Assembly (NCBI GenBank): GCA_942490885.1
Contig: CALNYT010000002.1
Span: 1,116,001-1,180,000, forward strand
Reading direction: 5' to 3'
DNA length: 64,000 nt
Origin: Oceanirhabdus sp942490885
GTDB taxonomy: Bacteria > Bacillota > Clostridia > Clostridiales > Clostridiaceae
Part shown: positions 50,990 to 60,462 of the stretch, piece by piece
Layout of the letters: each line of letters opens with the position of its first letter
Position numbering within the stretch: the stretch's first letter is position 1
The notes under the pieces: model-generated
The model's database searches: none
The model's input: only the letters and a program-made list of their open reading frames with translations
Told to the model about the DNA's origin: nothing
Position numbers and translations under genes: made by a program

Positions 50990-51256
50990 ATGGTAAATTT
51001 AAAGATAAAAGTAACAGATCCAGCAGGATTACATGCTCGTCCAGCGTCAGTATTAGCACGTGAAGCTGGAAAATTTAAATGTGACATACAACTTGAGTAT
51101 GGAGAGAAGAAAGCTAACATGAAATCTATCATGGGTATCATGGCCTTAGGAATTACTACAGGGAAAGAAATTACTATTTATTGTGAAGGTGAAGATGAGC
51201 AAGAAGCATTAGCTGCAATAGATGAGGCTATTAAAGCTAATAACCTTGGGGAATAG
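50990..51256 (+). CDS. ptsH: HPr phosphocarrier
   Basis: 88 residues. Catalytic His15 in AGLHARPAS, and regulatory Ser46 in NMKSIMGIMALGI, the HPr-kinase site, so it looks like a true HPr and not an Fpr-type relative. It starts immediately after the ptsI stop, so translation is coupled. In most Firmicutes ptsH precedes ptsI; here the order is reversed. Confidence 0.95.
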   Translation: MVNLKIKVTDPAGLHARPASVLAREAGKFKCDIQLEYGEKKANMKSIMGIMALGITTGKEITIYCEGEDEQEALAAIDEAIKANNLGE

Positions 51257-51274
51257 AATATAAATTAACAAAAT

Positions 51275-51306
51275 AGGCCATCCTTTTTAGGAGGGCTTTT
51301 TTTCAA
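51275..51306 (+). terminator. Terminator of the ula-pts operon
   Basis: AGGCCATCCT-TTTT-AGGAGGGCT followed by T8. Confidence 0.88.
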
Positions 51307-51368
51307 TGACCTAGAAGTTACGGTGAACTTTTATTATATAGTTAAAATTAACACATAAAAAAGCAATT

Positions 51369-52028
51369 GTGAGATTATTTATAAAAAAAGATCCTAGATT
51401 GGAGATTAAGATCAAAATCAGGACCTTGAGATTTCTTTTTATTATTTTTATTATTAATTCAATAATAGCAGCAAGTGTATATTTTAATTATAAGGAACAT
51501 AAAAGAATACCATTACTCAGAATAAACAAGCTAGGAATTCTTCAAATTCAATAATTACTGATGTGTATAAAAATATAAATAGTAGAGATCCTGTTATAAC
51601 AATAGCTAATGGTGTGAAAATCAATGGACAATTTAAAGGTGTCTTAGCAGTTGATTTATTTTTGGAGGATATAGATAAGGTGCTTGGTTCTAAGGGAAAA
51701 ATTGAAGAAGTAGAACATTATATCTTAGGTAAAAAGGGTAAAATAATAACTCATCCAATAAAATAATTAATAGGATATTCTATGATAAATACCGAAAAGG
51801 AATCTTTGTCTCTAATTGACCCTTCAGAGATGGATGAAGAAAAAATTAGAAGCTATGAAATTATATGGGAAAAAAGTTTTCTAAGTATGATTATGGTGAA
51901 ATAAAATACGAGAACTTACAAGGAGAGAATATATATGGTTACTTTAAAAAAGTACCAAATTATGATTGGATCATTGTAAGTAAGGTGAATTATAAAATAA
52001 TTACACAAGATTTAATTCTTAGTGTATG
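51369..52028 (+). pseudogene. Cache-domain sensor remnant
   Basis: Three broken open stretches add up to the extracellular part of a membrane sensor. First, a membrane segment (FLFIIFIINSIIAASVYF). Then dCache-like sequence (VITIANGVKINGQFKGVLAV, IEEVEHYILGKKGKIITHP). Then a second half (KYENLQGENIYGYFKKVPNY, DWIIVSKVNYKI). Stops and shifts occur at 51552, 51764 and about 51880. The output domain is missing. It may have been a chemoreceptor or cyclase. Confidence 0.8.
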
Positions 52029-52149
52029 ATGATTTTAATGCATTAACGGAAAGGTTACTACATTGGAAAACCAGATAAGGAGTTTATGGTCACTGATACC
52101 ACTTAAGAAAACAGGATTATTAGGGAAATGTGGTGTTTTTACAGGAAAC

Positions 52150-52183
52150 TAAAAAGGGGAGGAGTTCATAAATGAACCCCTCC
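52150..52183 (-). terminator. Terminator of the chemoreceptor gene
   Basis: On the minus strand GGAGGGGTTCAT-TT-ATGAACTCCTCC (one mismatch) followed by CCTTTTT. Confidence 0.82.
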
Positions 52184-52218
52184 ATAGTTGAATCAAATAG
52201 AAGAATATAATTTTTTTA

Positions 52219-54222
52219 TTAAATTTTAAACTTCCTTGCCAATCTATCTAGTTCATTTGAAAGCTCGAATAATCCTTGGCTTGAAGTGGCTATTTGTTCC
52301 ATAGAAGATACTTGTTCTTCTATATGTGATGCTGCTTCTTCTGTGTTTGCAGCGTTCTCTTCAGATATAGCAGATAGATTATTAATAATATCTAATGTTT
52401 GATTTTTTCTATTCGTAATCTCTTTGATTACAATGTCAAGCATATCAATATTATTGCTAGAATGAGCTATAGCATCAGATATAAGTTTATATTTATCTTC
52501 TGTTTTTTTTGCAGTAGACTCTTGTTTTTCAACGATAAGAGCTACATTATCCATTTTTTTAACAGTATTCTCAACTCTTAATCCAAGTTCATTTACTATT
52601 AAATCTATTTCCTTTGTAGATTCTGTTGATTGTTCAGCTAATTTTCTGATTTCATCTGCTACAACTGCAAAGCCTCTTCCGGACTCACCAGCTCTTGCGG
52701 CTTCAATAGCTGCATTTAATGCAAGGAGATTTGTCTGTTCTGCTATGGATGCAATCATAGTACTTGCTTTTCTAATATTTTTACTACTTTCGCTTGTTTC
52801 AAGTATCATATCCATGATATCTTTAGCTGCATTTCCGTTTTCAACAATGGTAGATTTTAAAGCTTCAACTTCGGATAATCCTTCATCTGCTAAGATAATA
52901 ACCTTATCAGAGTTAGCTCTTGTCTCAATCATATGTTCATTTTCTTTCTCAATAAAATTACCTAGTTCGATTAAATTATTGAATCCAGATTGTGTATTAT
53001 GTGCTTGATCAGATGCTCCTGTTGCAATAAATTGAATTGTTGAAGATATTTCTTCTGATGATTTAACAGCTTCAGAAGTTATGTCAGTCATCATACTAGA
53101 AGAAGAGTTTACTTCTTTTGATATATCAGTTATTTCTTTGATCAAATCAGTAAAATTCTCTTGCATAGTGAAAAGTGATTTTGCTATATCACCAATTTCA
53201 TCTTTTCTTTTTAAATATTTATTTGTGGCAGACTCATTATTAACTTGCAAATCATAATTTGATAATTTATTTATTGTCTTTGATAATCTAACTAAAGGAG
53301 TGGTAAAGGATACTCCTAGAAAATAAATTAATATAGCTGAAATAATATTGATAACGATTGCAGAGATTAAATTAGATTTTTTTAGATTATTTAATCCGAC
53401 CAGAACCTGATCAATAGGTGCAGTTACTCCAAGCGTCCAATTTGTATTTGCTATAGGAGCATATCCAACAATTTTCTCATCATCTTTATATTCATATAAT
53501 CCGCTACCCGTTTCTCCATTAATCATTTTGGTAGCTATTTCTTCTAAGCTCTTAATATTATTTTTTTGTGAATCTTTTAGAATGTTAGATTGAGTTCTTA
53601 CTCTCTCAACATCCTTATCTGCTACAACTGTACCATGATTATTAACAATATAAGCATATCCTGTTTCACCAAGTGTTATATCTGATATAATCTCACTGAA
53701 TTCTACAGCGTCCCTTACAGCAACTAAAACACCAGTGATTTTGCCATTGTGATTAAGTGGAGTAGCGTAAATAACTATGTATGAACCAGGATTTTGTTTG
53801 CTTTCTAAGATGTCTGAAATTACAGTTTCACCTTTTACTGCTCTCTTAAAATATTCTCTATCATGTATATCTAATGGATCACCTTGAGTAGGAACTGCAT
53901 TTCCATTTAAATCAGCAATATCCATTACAACATGACCGCTTCTTTTAACTTCATTTTTTAATAATTCTAATTTTTTGTTAAAATCATAGCTAGGATCAGA
54001 TAATCTATTATCTGAGGCCAAAGTTTCTAGTACTTTCATGTCACTTTCAATTCTTTCACTAACAACTTTTGATGATTCTACAGCGAGTGCTTTTAGGTTG
54101 CTTTTACTTTCAGATACTAATGTATCTGAACTAATCCTGTAAGAGGTGCAAGCTACACTTACACAAGCTATGGTAATCAAAATAAAAAGTGTTAGTATTA
54201 ATCTTGTTTTGATACTTTTCAT
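52219..54222 (-). CDS. Methyl-accepting chemotaxis protein with dCache domain
   Basis: About 667 residues: TM1 (RLILTLFILITIACVSVAC), extracellular dCache sensor (about 35-280, with DREYFKRAVKGETVIS and GETGYAYIVNNHGTVVA), TM2 (AIVINIISAILIYFLGVSF), HAMP (FTTPLVRLSKTINKL) and a long cytoplasmic coiled coil. The hairpin tip NLLALNAAIEAARAGESGRG and FAVVADEIRKLAEQS is canonical. It signals to CheA/CheW; ligand unknown. ATG 54222 is 7 nt from AAGGAGTG; GTG 54231 lies within that site. Upstream, 54223-54446 is AT-rich with no further signal seen. Confidence 0.95.
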   Translation of the reverse strand: MKSIKTRLILTLFILITIACVSVACTSYRISSDTLVSESKSNLKALAVESSKVVSERIESDMKVLETLASDNRLSDPSYDFNKKLELLKNEVKRSGHVVMDIADLNGNAVPTQGDPLDIHDREYFKRAVKGETVISDILESKQNPGSYIVIYATPLNHNGKITGVLVAVRDAVEFSEIISDITLGETGYAYIVNNHGTVVADKDVERVRTQSNILKDSQKNNIKSLEEIATKMINGETGSGLYEYKDDEKIVGYAPIANTNWTLGVTAPIDQVLVGLNNLKKSNLISAIVINIISAILIYFLGVSFTTPLVRLSKTINKLSNYDLQVNNESATNKYLKRKDEIGDIAKSLFTMQENFTDLIKEITDISKEVNSSSSMMTDITSEAVKSSEEISSTIQFIATGASDQAHNTQSGFNNLIELGNFIEKENEHMIETRANSDKVIILADEGLSEVEALKSTIVENGNAAKDIMDMILETSESSKNIRKASTMIASIAEQTNLLALNAAIEAARAGESGRGFAVVADEIRKLAEQSTESTKEIDLIVNELGLRVENTVKKMDNVALIVEKQESTAKKTEDKYKLISDAIAHSSNNIDMLDIVIKEITNRKNQTLDIINNLSAISEENAANTEEAASHIEEQVSSMEQIATSSQGLFELSNELDRLARKFKI

Positions 54223-54446
54223 AGTATTCACTCCTTAACGAAATCTATAAATTTTATTTACAACTATAATCAATTGTAATCATATATATAAAATACAATA
54301 AAAATGTGTATTAGGTTAAAAAAACAAAATAACATGTTTTTTACATACAGATATATATATCGAATAGAAATTTTTAAAGTTTAGTAAAATATATAAAAAA
54401 TGCTAACAATATCATAAAATGTTACAAGGTAAAAAAATGGGGACTG

Positions 54447-54760
54447 TCACCACCCGAAGAAAGTAGAATTAAGTAGCAAAAAGTAATAATGTATAGGAAG
54501 AACTTCTATATCCTTAATGATAGTTGCCGCGGTAGTTGAAAACTCAGATACTGTTTCGAAAAAAGCATCTACATATGATGGTATACTACCTGATAAGAAG
54601 AATGCAAGAGTGCCGAAAAGGGATGCAAATATCCATCCCAAGGTTACTATAGCGAGACCTTTCTTTGCTTTTATTTTTGATTTACTAATGGGTATTTTTG
54701 TTAAGATGAAACCCGTAAGGGTGCTTAAAGTAGTGCTGATAGCAAAATGCTTTTATTCAC
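54447..54760 (-). pseudogene. trkH/ktrB-type potassium transporter remnant
   Basis: On the minus strand an open frame runs STLTGFILTKIPISKSKIK, then GLAIVTLGWIFASLFGTLAF, FLSGSIPSYVDAFFETVSEF and STTAATIIKDIEVLP before hitting a stop. This is the first pore region of TrkH (FFETVSGFTTTGATI in relatives). The Gly of the selectivity loop is lost (SEFSTTAATI), and all later transmembrane segments are missing. Confidence 0.85.
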
Positions 54761-54844
54761 AAAATCAGATAAATTTTTAATATTAAAATTCACTAGAGAA
54801 ACCTTGCATAAGGCATAATCACCAAATCAAGAACTTATTTTCTT

Positions 54845-54993
54845 GCCTCATTAGCAGTTATCATTAATACATCCTAATGATCCTTAAGTCTATCAAAAAT
54901 AATGGGGTTGTTGTCCATAATGGTAATGCGAATTTCACCGTTGAGAATTGCGGTTGTAAGTTTTGTTCTAAGCTTTCCGGTTCCTATTATCAT
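54845..54993 (-). pseudogene. trkA remnant
   Basis: The minus-strand frame MIIGTGKLRTKLTTAILNGE, then IRITIMDNNPIIFDRLKDH, a stop, and DVLMITANEA matches the first ~50 residues of TrkA (IIGAGKVG..LA..L..EGH.VTVID.D...). It lies just upstream of the trkH remnant in the same orientation, so an entire trkAH pair has decayed. Confidence 0.75.
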
Positions 54994-55246
54994 TACTTTT
55001 ATGATGTTCCAACCTTTCAGGTAGTTTTTACTATAGTATCTATTGGCATCAAATTGGGTATAAGTGGATTTAATTGCTGGAAGCAGCAGATTGCTCAGTC
55101 TGGGTAGGCTATGACATGAAAGAAGAGTTTGGGGGAAATGGTTATATGCAAGAAGCTCCTTGCATAATATATACTCCCTTAAATGTGATTGTCGCCATTC
55201 TAAATAAGCAGAAAAAAGTTAAGAGAATACATTTCTAACAATTTTA

Positions 55247-55292
55247 AGGGGGCGGTTCAAGAATTTATTCAGTAAATTCATGAACCGTCCCC
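55247..55292. repeat. Complete REP-like palindrome
   Basis: GGGGGCGGTTCAAGAATT...AATTCATGAACCGTCCCC: inverted halves of the unit found singly at 36094 and 37481-37577. From 54994 to 55246 I see only remnants and a small TATGCAAG/CTTGCATA hairpin near 55143. Confidence 0.8.
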
Positions 55293-55331
55293 AAGTAAAA
55301 TAATTAAAATATAGATTAGATTACTCATGAG

Positions 55332-55874
55332 CTAAACACAATATCTATCCAGAATAATTTTTTCTAATCTCTCATTAAGGTTAACAGAAACAAAACTAAA
55401 AATATCAATTAAAAGTTTCCCATTCATCTCAGAGGTTTGTTTTTTAACCTTACCTCCAAGTTTGCGATAATATTGATTTGAAGGGGAGACATTATAGTTG
55501 TATACAACAAGTTCTTTAAAACCTTTAGGTACGAACTCACTCAATAATTTGCTAAGTAGCTTAAGCGATATCCCTTTTCCTCTGTATTCTTCTTTAACAA
55601 ATAGGTAATTTAATTCAATTCCATTATTTGAATCACTTTCCTCAGCTATACTTGCTCTTGCAAATCCCATAAATTTATCATTATCAAAAGTACCATATAC
55701 CAGTCTGATATCATCATATTTTTCAGCTGAATTTATCCATTCTAATATGTTACTTAATTGTTCTTCTTTTATCATAGGATTAGAAACTGTTCCTGCAACT
55801 TCTTCATCAAAAGAATAAATTTTTAAATCAATCGCTTGTGAGTATTCTTCCTTATTTAATTTTCTAATAATCAT
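55332..55874 (-). CDS. GNAT family N-acetyltransferase
   Basis: 180 residues. ELNYLFVKEEYRGKGISLKLLSKLLSEF (motif A with RGKGIS, ~85-112) and NVSPSNQYYRKLGGKVKKQ (motif B). RBS GTAGGAGGCGTTACT. It starts 11 bp after the stop of the upstream APH-like gene, so the two are co-transcribed, a pairing common among drug- or metabolite-modifying accessory genes. Confidence 0.88.
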   Translation of the reverse strand: MIIRKLNKEEYSQAIDLKIYSFDEEVAGTVSNPMIKEEQLSNILEWINSAEKYDDIRLVYGTFDNDKFMGFARASIAEESDSNNGIELNYLFVKEEYRGKGISLKLLSKLLSEFVPKGFKELVVYNYNVSPSNQYYRKLGGKVKKQTSEMNGKLLIDIFSFVSVNLNERLEKIILDRYCV

Positions 55875-55885
55875 AGTAACGCCTC

Positions 55886-56809
55886 CTACTTTAAGTTATC
55901 AAATACTAATCTCTTAATCTCATAGATGTTTTCCAGTTCACTAATATCCTTGTTAGTGTATTTTCTATAAATACTTTCAACAAAGTTTGCACCGAAATCA
56001 TGTAATAATATACTAATAAAAAGTTTATCAATGAAAATATTATAATCCATGTCCTTAATAAATGCGTGAATTAATTCAACATCAAAATTGAATAAATCAA
56101 AGATGATAGGTGGATACTCATATTCAGCAGGAGCTATAGTACTATCTGCAAAATCAATTATAAAGAGATTATCATGTTTATCAATCATAACATTATCTGC
56201 TGTAATATCACCATGGACATATACACATTGGGATAAATCGTAATCACTTAATATATCAGAAATTTGTAATCGTATAGAGAGTAAAAATTGATTCCATCTC
56301 TCATTATTTATTGCTCTTTCTTTAATAAAGTCACTATTATTATAGTTTTGTGGCGTAGTATTAAGCTTGTTTAAATTCTCTTTGAGTTTTTGCGCAAAAT
56401 TGACTTTTTGATTATAAGAATAACCATTAAGTATATTACCAGCTTCCTTGGCATCAAGATAATCCATAATAAAATATTTAAACATGTACTTATCTTGTAT
56501 ACTGCCTGCTGCAACTATATTAGGGGTATTGATACCTTTCTCAATTGCTCTTTCCATAGCGTCCATTTCTGCATTATAATCTTCATCCGTATTTGCTCCA
56601 GATTCCTTAGGTGCAAAAATTTTCACTACATAATTGCCAACTTTGAATACAGCATTAGTTCCAGGGGTCAAATTATATATTTTATCATAACCTTTAAGAT
56701 TCTCTCTTATAAATATTTCTTGAATTAGTTTTTTAAAATCATCAATAGATTGAAATACCGATCCCCAAGAATTCCAATCAATAATATCTTTTTTAAATAA
56801 ATGTTCCAT
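55886..56809 (-). CDS. Aminoglycoside phosphotransferase-fold (APH/choline kinase-like) protein
   Basis: 307 residues of the APH kinase fold. N-lobe with NAVFKVGNYVVKIFAP (ATP lysine). Catalytic loop QCVYVHGDITADNVMID (HGDxxxxN) and metal site FIIDFADSTI (~D219) are intact, so it should be an active small-molecule kinase. Substrate unknown; it is first in a two-gene transcript with a GNAT. RBS GGAGGGTGAATT. Confidence 0.87.
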   Translation of the reverse strand: MEHLFKKDIIDWNSWGSVFQSIDDFKKLIQEIFIRENLKGYDKIYNLTPGTNAVFKVGNYVVKIFAPKESGANTDEDYNAEMDAMERAIEKGINTPNIVAAGSIQDKYMFKYFIMDYLDAKEAGNILNGYSYNQKVNFAQKLKENLNKLNTTPQNYNNSDFIKERAINNERWNQFLLSIRLQISDILSDYDLSQCVYVHGDITADNVMIDKHDNLFIIDFADSTIAPAEYEYPPIIFDLFNFDVELIHAFIKDMDYNIFIDKLFISILLHDFGANFVESIYRKYTNKDISELENIYEIKRLVFDNLK

Positions 56810-57033
56810 AATTCACCCTCCGTAGTTCTATTAATTAAATAGTACCATTTAAATAAGGGAATTTTAACCTCTAAAATAAATCGGAATTAAAGATGTTCTA
56901 TTTTATCCATTTTGTAATTATTTAAACAGTTTATGTTGATTGTTTCAAATTGACAAATAGTTAAAAATAACCTATTATTTTAGATAATTACATATTGCGA
57001 TAATAAAATTGTAATCAATAGGGGAGGGGTTAT

Positions 57034-57933
57034 ATGAGAATTGAAGAATTAAAAAGTGATAGAATGATAGAATTTATAGATTACTGTAAAAGTCATAGGA
57101 GTGAAGTAGATGATTCCTTTTTATATGATGCTGATTTGAAAGCGTTTAAAGTAGATGAGGAAAATCCAACTTATATTTTATTAAATGATAAAAATGAAAT
57201 AATAGGCGTTATATCTCTTATCATTGATTCTTATCATAAAAAAGGAAATAAAGGGCGTTTTAGAATATTTCATAGCACAACTGCAAATACAGAAGCTTAT
57301 GAGATGCTATTTAAAGCCATATTAAAGCATACAGATGATATAAAGAATCTTAACTTATTTATTAATGAAGAAAAAACAGAAGTAACAGATATTGTTGAAG
57401 GATTAGGATTCAAAATTGAGAGATATGCTCATTTGCTAATAAGAGATGATATTGAGATAGCTGAGGATTCATTCCCAGAAGGATATGAGCTTAGGACTTT
57501 TCAATTTGGAAAAGATGAAGAAGCTTGGTGTGAAGTTAGAAATGCAGGTTTTGCAAAGCTTGCAGGGAGTGAAACACCTAAAACCCCTCAATGGGTTAGT
57601 AAATTGAAAGATGATGAAAATATATTAGAAGGTGGTATGAAGCTGCTTTATTATAATGGAGAACCGGTTGGACAAGTAGCTATTTCAAAAGAACTTGATA
57701 ATGAAATACTGTATACTTTTATATTTTCATTATGTTTAAAACCTGAACATCATGGAATGGGACTTGGAAGAAAGCTTTTAAAGGCAGCTGTTGCATATGG
57801 AAGAAGTAAAGGAATGCATAATGCAATGCTTACTGTGAACGCAGAAAATGATAAGGCAATTTCTTTGTATCTTCAGGAAGGGTTTAATAAGGAAGAAACC
57901 ATGATTTGTTATAACTATAACTTTAATTTTTAG
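57034..57933 (+). CDS. Tandem GNAT acetyltransferase
   Basis: 299 residues with two GNAT-like halves. The N-terminal half (to ~145) is degenerate. The C-terminal half has FSLCLKPEHHGMGLGRKLLKAAVAYGRSKG (acetyl-CoA loop HGMGLG) and NDKAISLYLQEGFNKEETMICY. Similar in layout to the mycothiol-synthase-like double GNATs. RBS AGGGGAGGGG. Monocistronic, followed by a strong terminator. Confidence 0.88.
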   Translation: MRIEELKSDRMIEFIDYCKSHRSEVDDSFLYDADLKAFKVDEENPTYILLNDKNEIIGVISLIIDSYHKKGNKGRFRIFHSTTANTEAYEMLFKAILKHTDDIKNLNLFINEEKTEVTDIVEGLGFKIERYAHLLIRDDIEIAEDSFPEGYELRTFQFGKDEEAWCEVRNAGFAKLAGSETPKTPQWVSKLKDDENILEGGMKLLYYNGEPVGQVAISKELDNEILYTFIFSLCLKPEHHGMGLGRKLLKAAVAYGRSKGMHNAMLTVNAENDKAISLYLQEGFNKEETMICYNYNFNF

Positions 57934-57952
57934 ATGAAGCATGTAGAAAGAA

Positions 57953-57985
57953 AAAAGGTCTTGCATCAAAATAGCAAGACCTTTT
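57953..57985. terminator. Bidirectional terminator
   Basis: AAAAGGTCTTGC-N9-GCAAGACCTTTT, perfect 12-bp arms between convergent genes. Confidence 0.92.
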
Positions 57986-58030
57986 CTTTATACTGAATAG
58001 TTTATAATACAAGGGCAGATTCCAAGATAA

Positions 58031-58309
58031 TTATGCACATAATTCTTTCTCTTGTCTAATGATTCTACTTATGCTTTTTTCAGCAAGATGATACTGTTCA
58101 GCTAATTCTTTAATTGAAATACCATCCATATGCATTTTGAATATCTCCATATTCCTATTCTTTAAGGTGTGTCTTGTACCTTTTTTCTGTCCCCAGGATT
58201 TTTGGGTGCCTTCTTTCCTAGGAATATATATATATTCACCATCTATATGCTCTTGAATTAAATCTATTATTTCCTTTGGTAATACATTCTCTGCTTTAAT
58301 ATGCTGCAT
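58031..58309 (-). CDS. CD3324-like small DNA-binding protein
   Basis: 92 residues. MQHIKAENVLPKEIIDLIQE, GEYIYIPRKEGTQKSWGQ and a C-terminal helix-turn-helix (GISIKELAEQYHLAEKSISRI) match the CD3324 group of clostridial proteins related to Mor-type activators (recalled). Probably a small transcription factor; target unknown. RBS AGGAGGAG. Monocistronic. Confidence 0.82.
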   Translation of the reverse strand: MQHIKAENVLPKEIIDLIQEHIDGEYIYIPRKEGTQKSWGQKKGTRHTLKNRNMEIFKMHMDGISIKELAEQYHLAEKSISRIIRQEKELCA

Positions 58310-58351
58310 CGCTCTGCTCCTCCTAGTAATATATTAATAATTACTTGAAGC

Positions 58352-58452
58352 AAAGACTACTAAATGTATTCTACCTGTTTTAGCTAGTTATAGATATCTT
58401 TTAGATAAATAGCTCTAAATAAAGTATAGATATTATTTTATTAGTAGTCTTT
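58352..58452. repeat. 101-bp inverted-repeat element
   Basis: AAAGACTACTAA (58352-58363) and its exact complement TTAGTAGTCTTT (58441-58452) bound an AT-rich non-coding stretch. MITE-like or regulatory; single copy here. Confidence 0.45.
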
Positions 58453-58583
58453 ACTCAGAGCTTAGATACAGTTTTACATTTATCAGTTAAATTAATTCCT
58501 CTCATAGTAACACCCCCATGTCAGTTGTTTTATAATTATTTTAACAGTTTATGGGGATTCTTTCAAATAATTAAAATGCTAAG

Positions 58584-58674
58584 ATAGCTCTCTTTTTTAA
58601 AAAGATGTTGAAAAAGATCCAGGTCAAATGGACGAGTAGTATTTTTTCAACATTATCTTAAAAAAGAGAACTAT
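58584..58674. mobile_element. MITE-like element, copy 1 (91 bp)
   Basis: Ends ATAGCTCTCTTTTTTAAAAA-GATGTTGAAAA and its inverse (TTTTTTCAACATTATCTTAA-AAAAGAGAACTAT). It shares both ~31-bp ends with 62700-62815, but the middles differ in length and sequence. No coding capacity and no clear target duplication. Confidence 0.8.
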
Positions 58675-58755
58675 TAATTATGTAAAGAATAAATATAATC
58701 ATACTCTACCTACTAATCAGGAGAGACATATGAGAAAATTAAATCAACAGGGGTG

Positions 58756-59820
58756 ATGAAGTTGATTTTTAAAACTAAAGAATTTATCAATCCTAAAAGG
58801 GATGAGATGAAAGAAGTACACAGAAAAATTTATGAGTTATTAAAGAAAGAGTACGAAATTGAAATAAAACATATTAGAGAGATTGAAGATGGGCAGAATC
58901 TGAATTATCTTATGGATGGATATAAACTTAATGAAAACTTAAGTGTAAGATTATTTCTTAAGATAATCTCAAAGGATGGATATCCAGATGTTGAAACATT
59001 AAACAGGTGTTATGAATTACTTAAAGTTAATGGATTTGAGTATTATAATATAATTCATCATGATACAAGCAGTCAAATAACGCCATATGGATTTATAGTT
59101 CAGGAATGGATTGATGGTGAAGTGAGAGTTGTAAACAGTGATTTTAATATTGAAGAGGGAGAAACTCTTGAAAAGGATGAAGAGATTCTTTGGCTTAGAG
59201 ATTATGCACATATATTAAAGCAGGTACACTCAATAAAGATTAATTACTTTGGAGATATTAAAGGTATTGTTAAGTTTGATAATATTCATGAGTATTATGA
59301 TAACATTGATGAAGTGATACAGTGGTCATTCGGTAATGTAAAAGATGGGGGAATATTACTTAGTGATCTAGTTAAACATGAAATCTTAGATAGGGAATTT
59401 TTAAGATATGTTTTAGATAAAATAAGTTATTTAGGAAGAAAGATAGGAGAAAAACAAAGTGTGCTCATATATGGAGACATGTTTCCATCAAATATTATAT
59501 ATAAAGGTGATGAACCTAGAATAATAGATTGGGACGAATGCAGAGCTAATTGGTGGGTATATGAGATAGCAAGAACAACCTACTATTTTGAGAGTAGAGA
59601 GCTTGCTATGAAGTTCATTGAATATTATAATCCGGAAGATTCTTTAGAAGAAATAGATATAGGAATTAGGATTGAGCATGTGAATCAGCATCTTAGAAGA
59701 TTATGTATCATGTGTATGAATAAAGAAAAAGATCAACAACTAATTGAGAAGGTAGAATACTTTAAAGAAAAAATAATTAATAGATTGGAGAACAGATATT
59801 TATGGGACAAGAACAATTAG
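58756..59820 (+). CDS. APH-fold phosphotransferase
   Basis: 354 residues. Catalytic loop VLIYGDMFPSNIIYKGDEPR and metal site RIIDWDECRANWWVYEIART are typical of APH/fructosamine-kinase-like enzymes, although the catalytic His of HGD is Tyr here (YGD), a tolerated variant in some groups. Substrate unknown. Start is ATG 58756 or TTG 58762, both near GGGGTGA. It overlaps the next GNAT by 19 bp, again a kinase-acetyltransferase pair. Confidence 0.82.
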   Translation: MKLIFKTKEFINPKRDEMKEVHRKIYELLKKEYEIEIKHIREIEDGQNLNYLMDGYKLNENLSVRLFLKIISKDGYPDVETLNRCYELLKVNGFEYYNIIHHDTSSQITPYGFIVQEWIDGEVRVVNSDFNIEEGETLEKDEEILWLRDYAHILKQVHSIKINYFGDIKGIVKFDNIHEYYDNIDEVIQWSFGNVKDGGILLSDLVKHEILDREFLRYVLDKISYLGRKIGEKQSVLIYGDMFPSNIIYKGDEPRIIDWDECRANWWVYEIARTTYYFESRELAMKFIEYYNPEDSLEEIDIGIRIEHVNQHLRRLCIMCMNKEKDQQLIEKVEYFKEKIINRLENRYLWDKNN

Positions 59821-60272
59821 TAATTAGAAGAATAAATCAGGAGAATTACAGAGAGTTCTCTAAGGTGCTTCAGTGGAGAGGTACAGGGGTTAAAGAGGAA
59901 AAATCAGAGAAAGAGATAGAAAAAGTATTGGAGTTTTTTAATAAGCATGATATCTTCAAAAATGATCACTTTCTTTTATTCGGTGCTGAGTTAGGGGGAG
60001 AATATGTTGGATATATAGGTGCGAGCTTCATGCCAAAACCTGATAATAGACTAGGAACATTCTTTGTTGACGAACTTTGGGTACATGAGGATTATAGAGG
60101 AAAAAATATTGCTCAGGGATTACTTGATGAGGTATATAATGAAGGTAAGAGTAAAGGAGCTTGGAGAGTAAGATTATATGTTGCTGAAGATAATCCAGCA
60201 GGAAGAAGAGCATATGCTAAAAATGGATTTATTGAGAAAGGGCCATGTCTATTTTGTGAGAGAGATTATTAG
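59802..60272 (+). CDS. GNAT family N-acetyltransferase
   Basis: 156 residues. FFVDELWVHEDYRGKNIAQGLLDEVYNEGKSKG (RGKNIA acetyl-CoA loop, ~88-120) and NPAGRRAYAKNGFIEKG. The 19-bp overlap with the kinase gene implies translational coupling. Acceptor unknown. Its downstream flank is gene debris. Confidence 0.88.
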   Translation: MGQEQLVIRRINQENYREFSKVLQWRGTGVKEEKSEKEIEKVLEFFNKHDIFKNDHFLLFGAELGGEYVGYIGASFMPKPDNRLGTFFVDELWVHEDYRGKNIAQGLLDEVYNEGKSKGAWRVRLYVAEDNPAGRRAYAKNGFIEKGPCLFCERDY

Positions 60273-60291
60273 TAAATAGGAGTACAAATAA

Positions 60292-60462
60292 ATGAGTGAT
60301 ATACAATATAATTTGCAATTTAAAAAACTGTGTAATACTCTGAAACTTGGTGAGATAGTCGGTAAACCGAAAGCAATTTCAGGGGGGTTTTTACATAGAA
60401 TGTATGCTGTTGAAACTACAAAAGGGAAATATTTTAGAAAAAGCAGGTATGAAAGAAATTAA
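60292..60462 (+). pseudogene. APH-like kinase N-terminal remnant
   Basis: Good RBS (AGGAG), then MSDIQYNLQFKKLCNTLKLG, EIVGKPKAISGGFLHRMYAV and ETTKGKYF, the ATP-lobe start of clostridial APH-like kinases. The homology ends at about 60430 where an acetyltransferase tail begins in another frame. Confidence 0.75.

Noticed and set aside
54517..54780. 87-codon plus-strand frame
   Set aside because: The minus strand of the same bases encodes an unmistakable TrkH segment.
54877..55107. 76-codon plus-strand frame with CGCKFC
   Set aside because: The minus strand reads a TrkA N terminus; the plus frame has no ribosome site or homology that I recognise.
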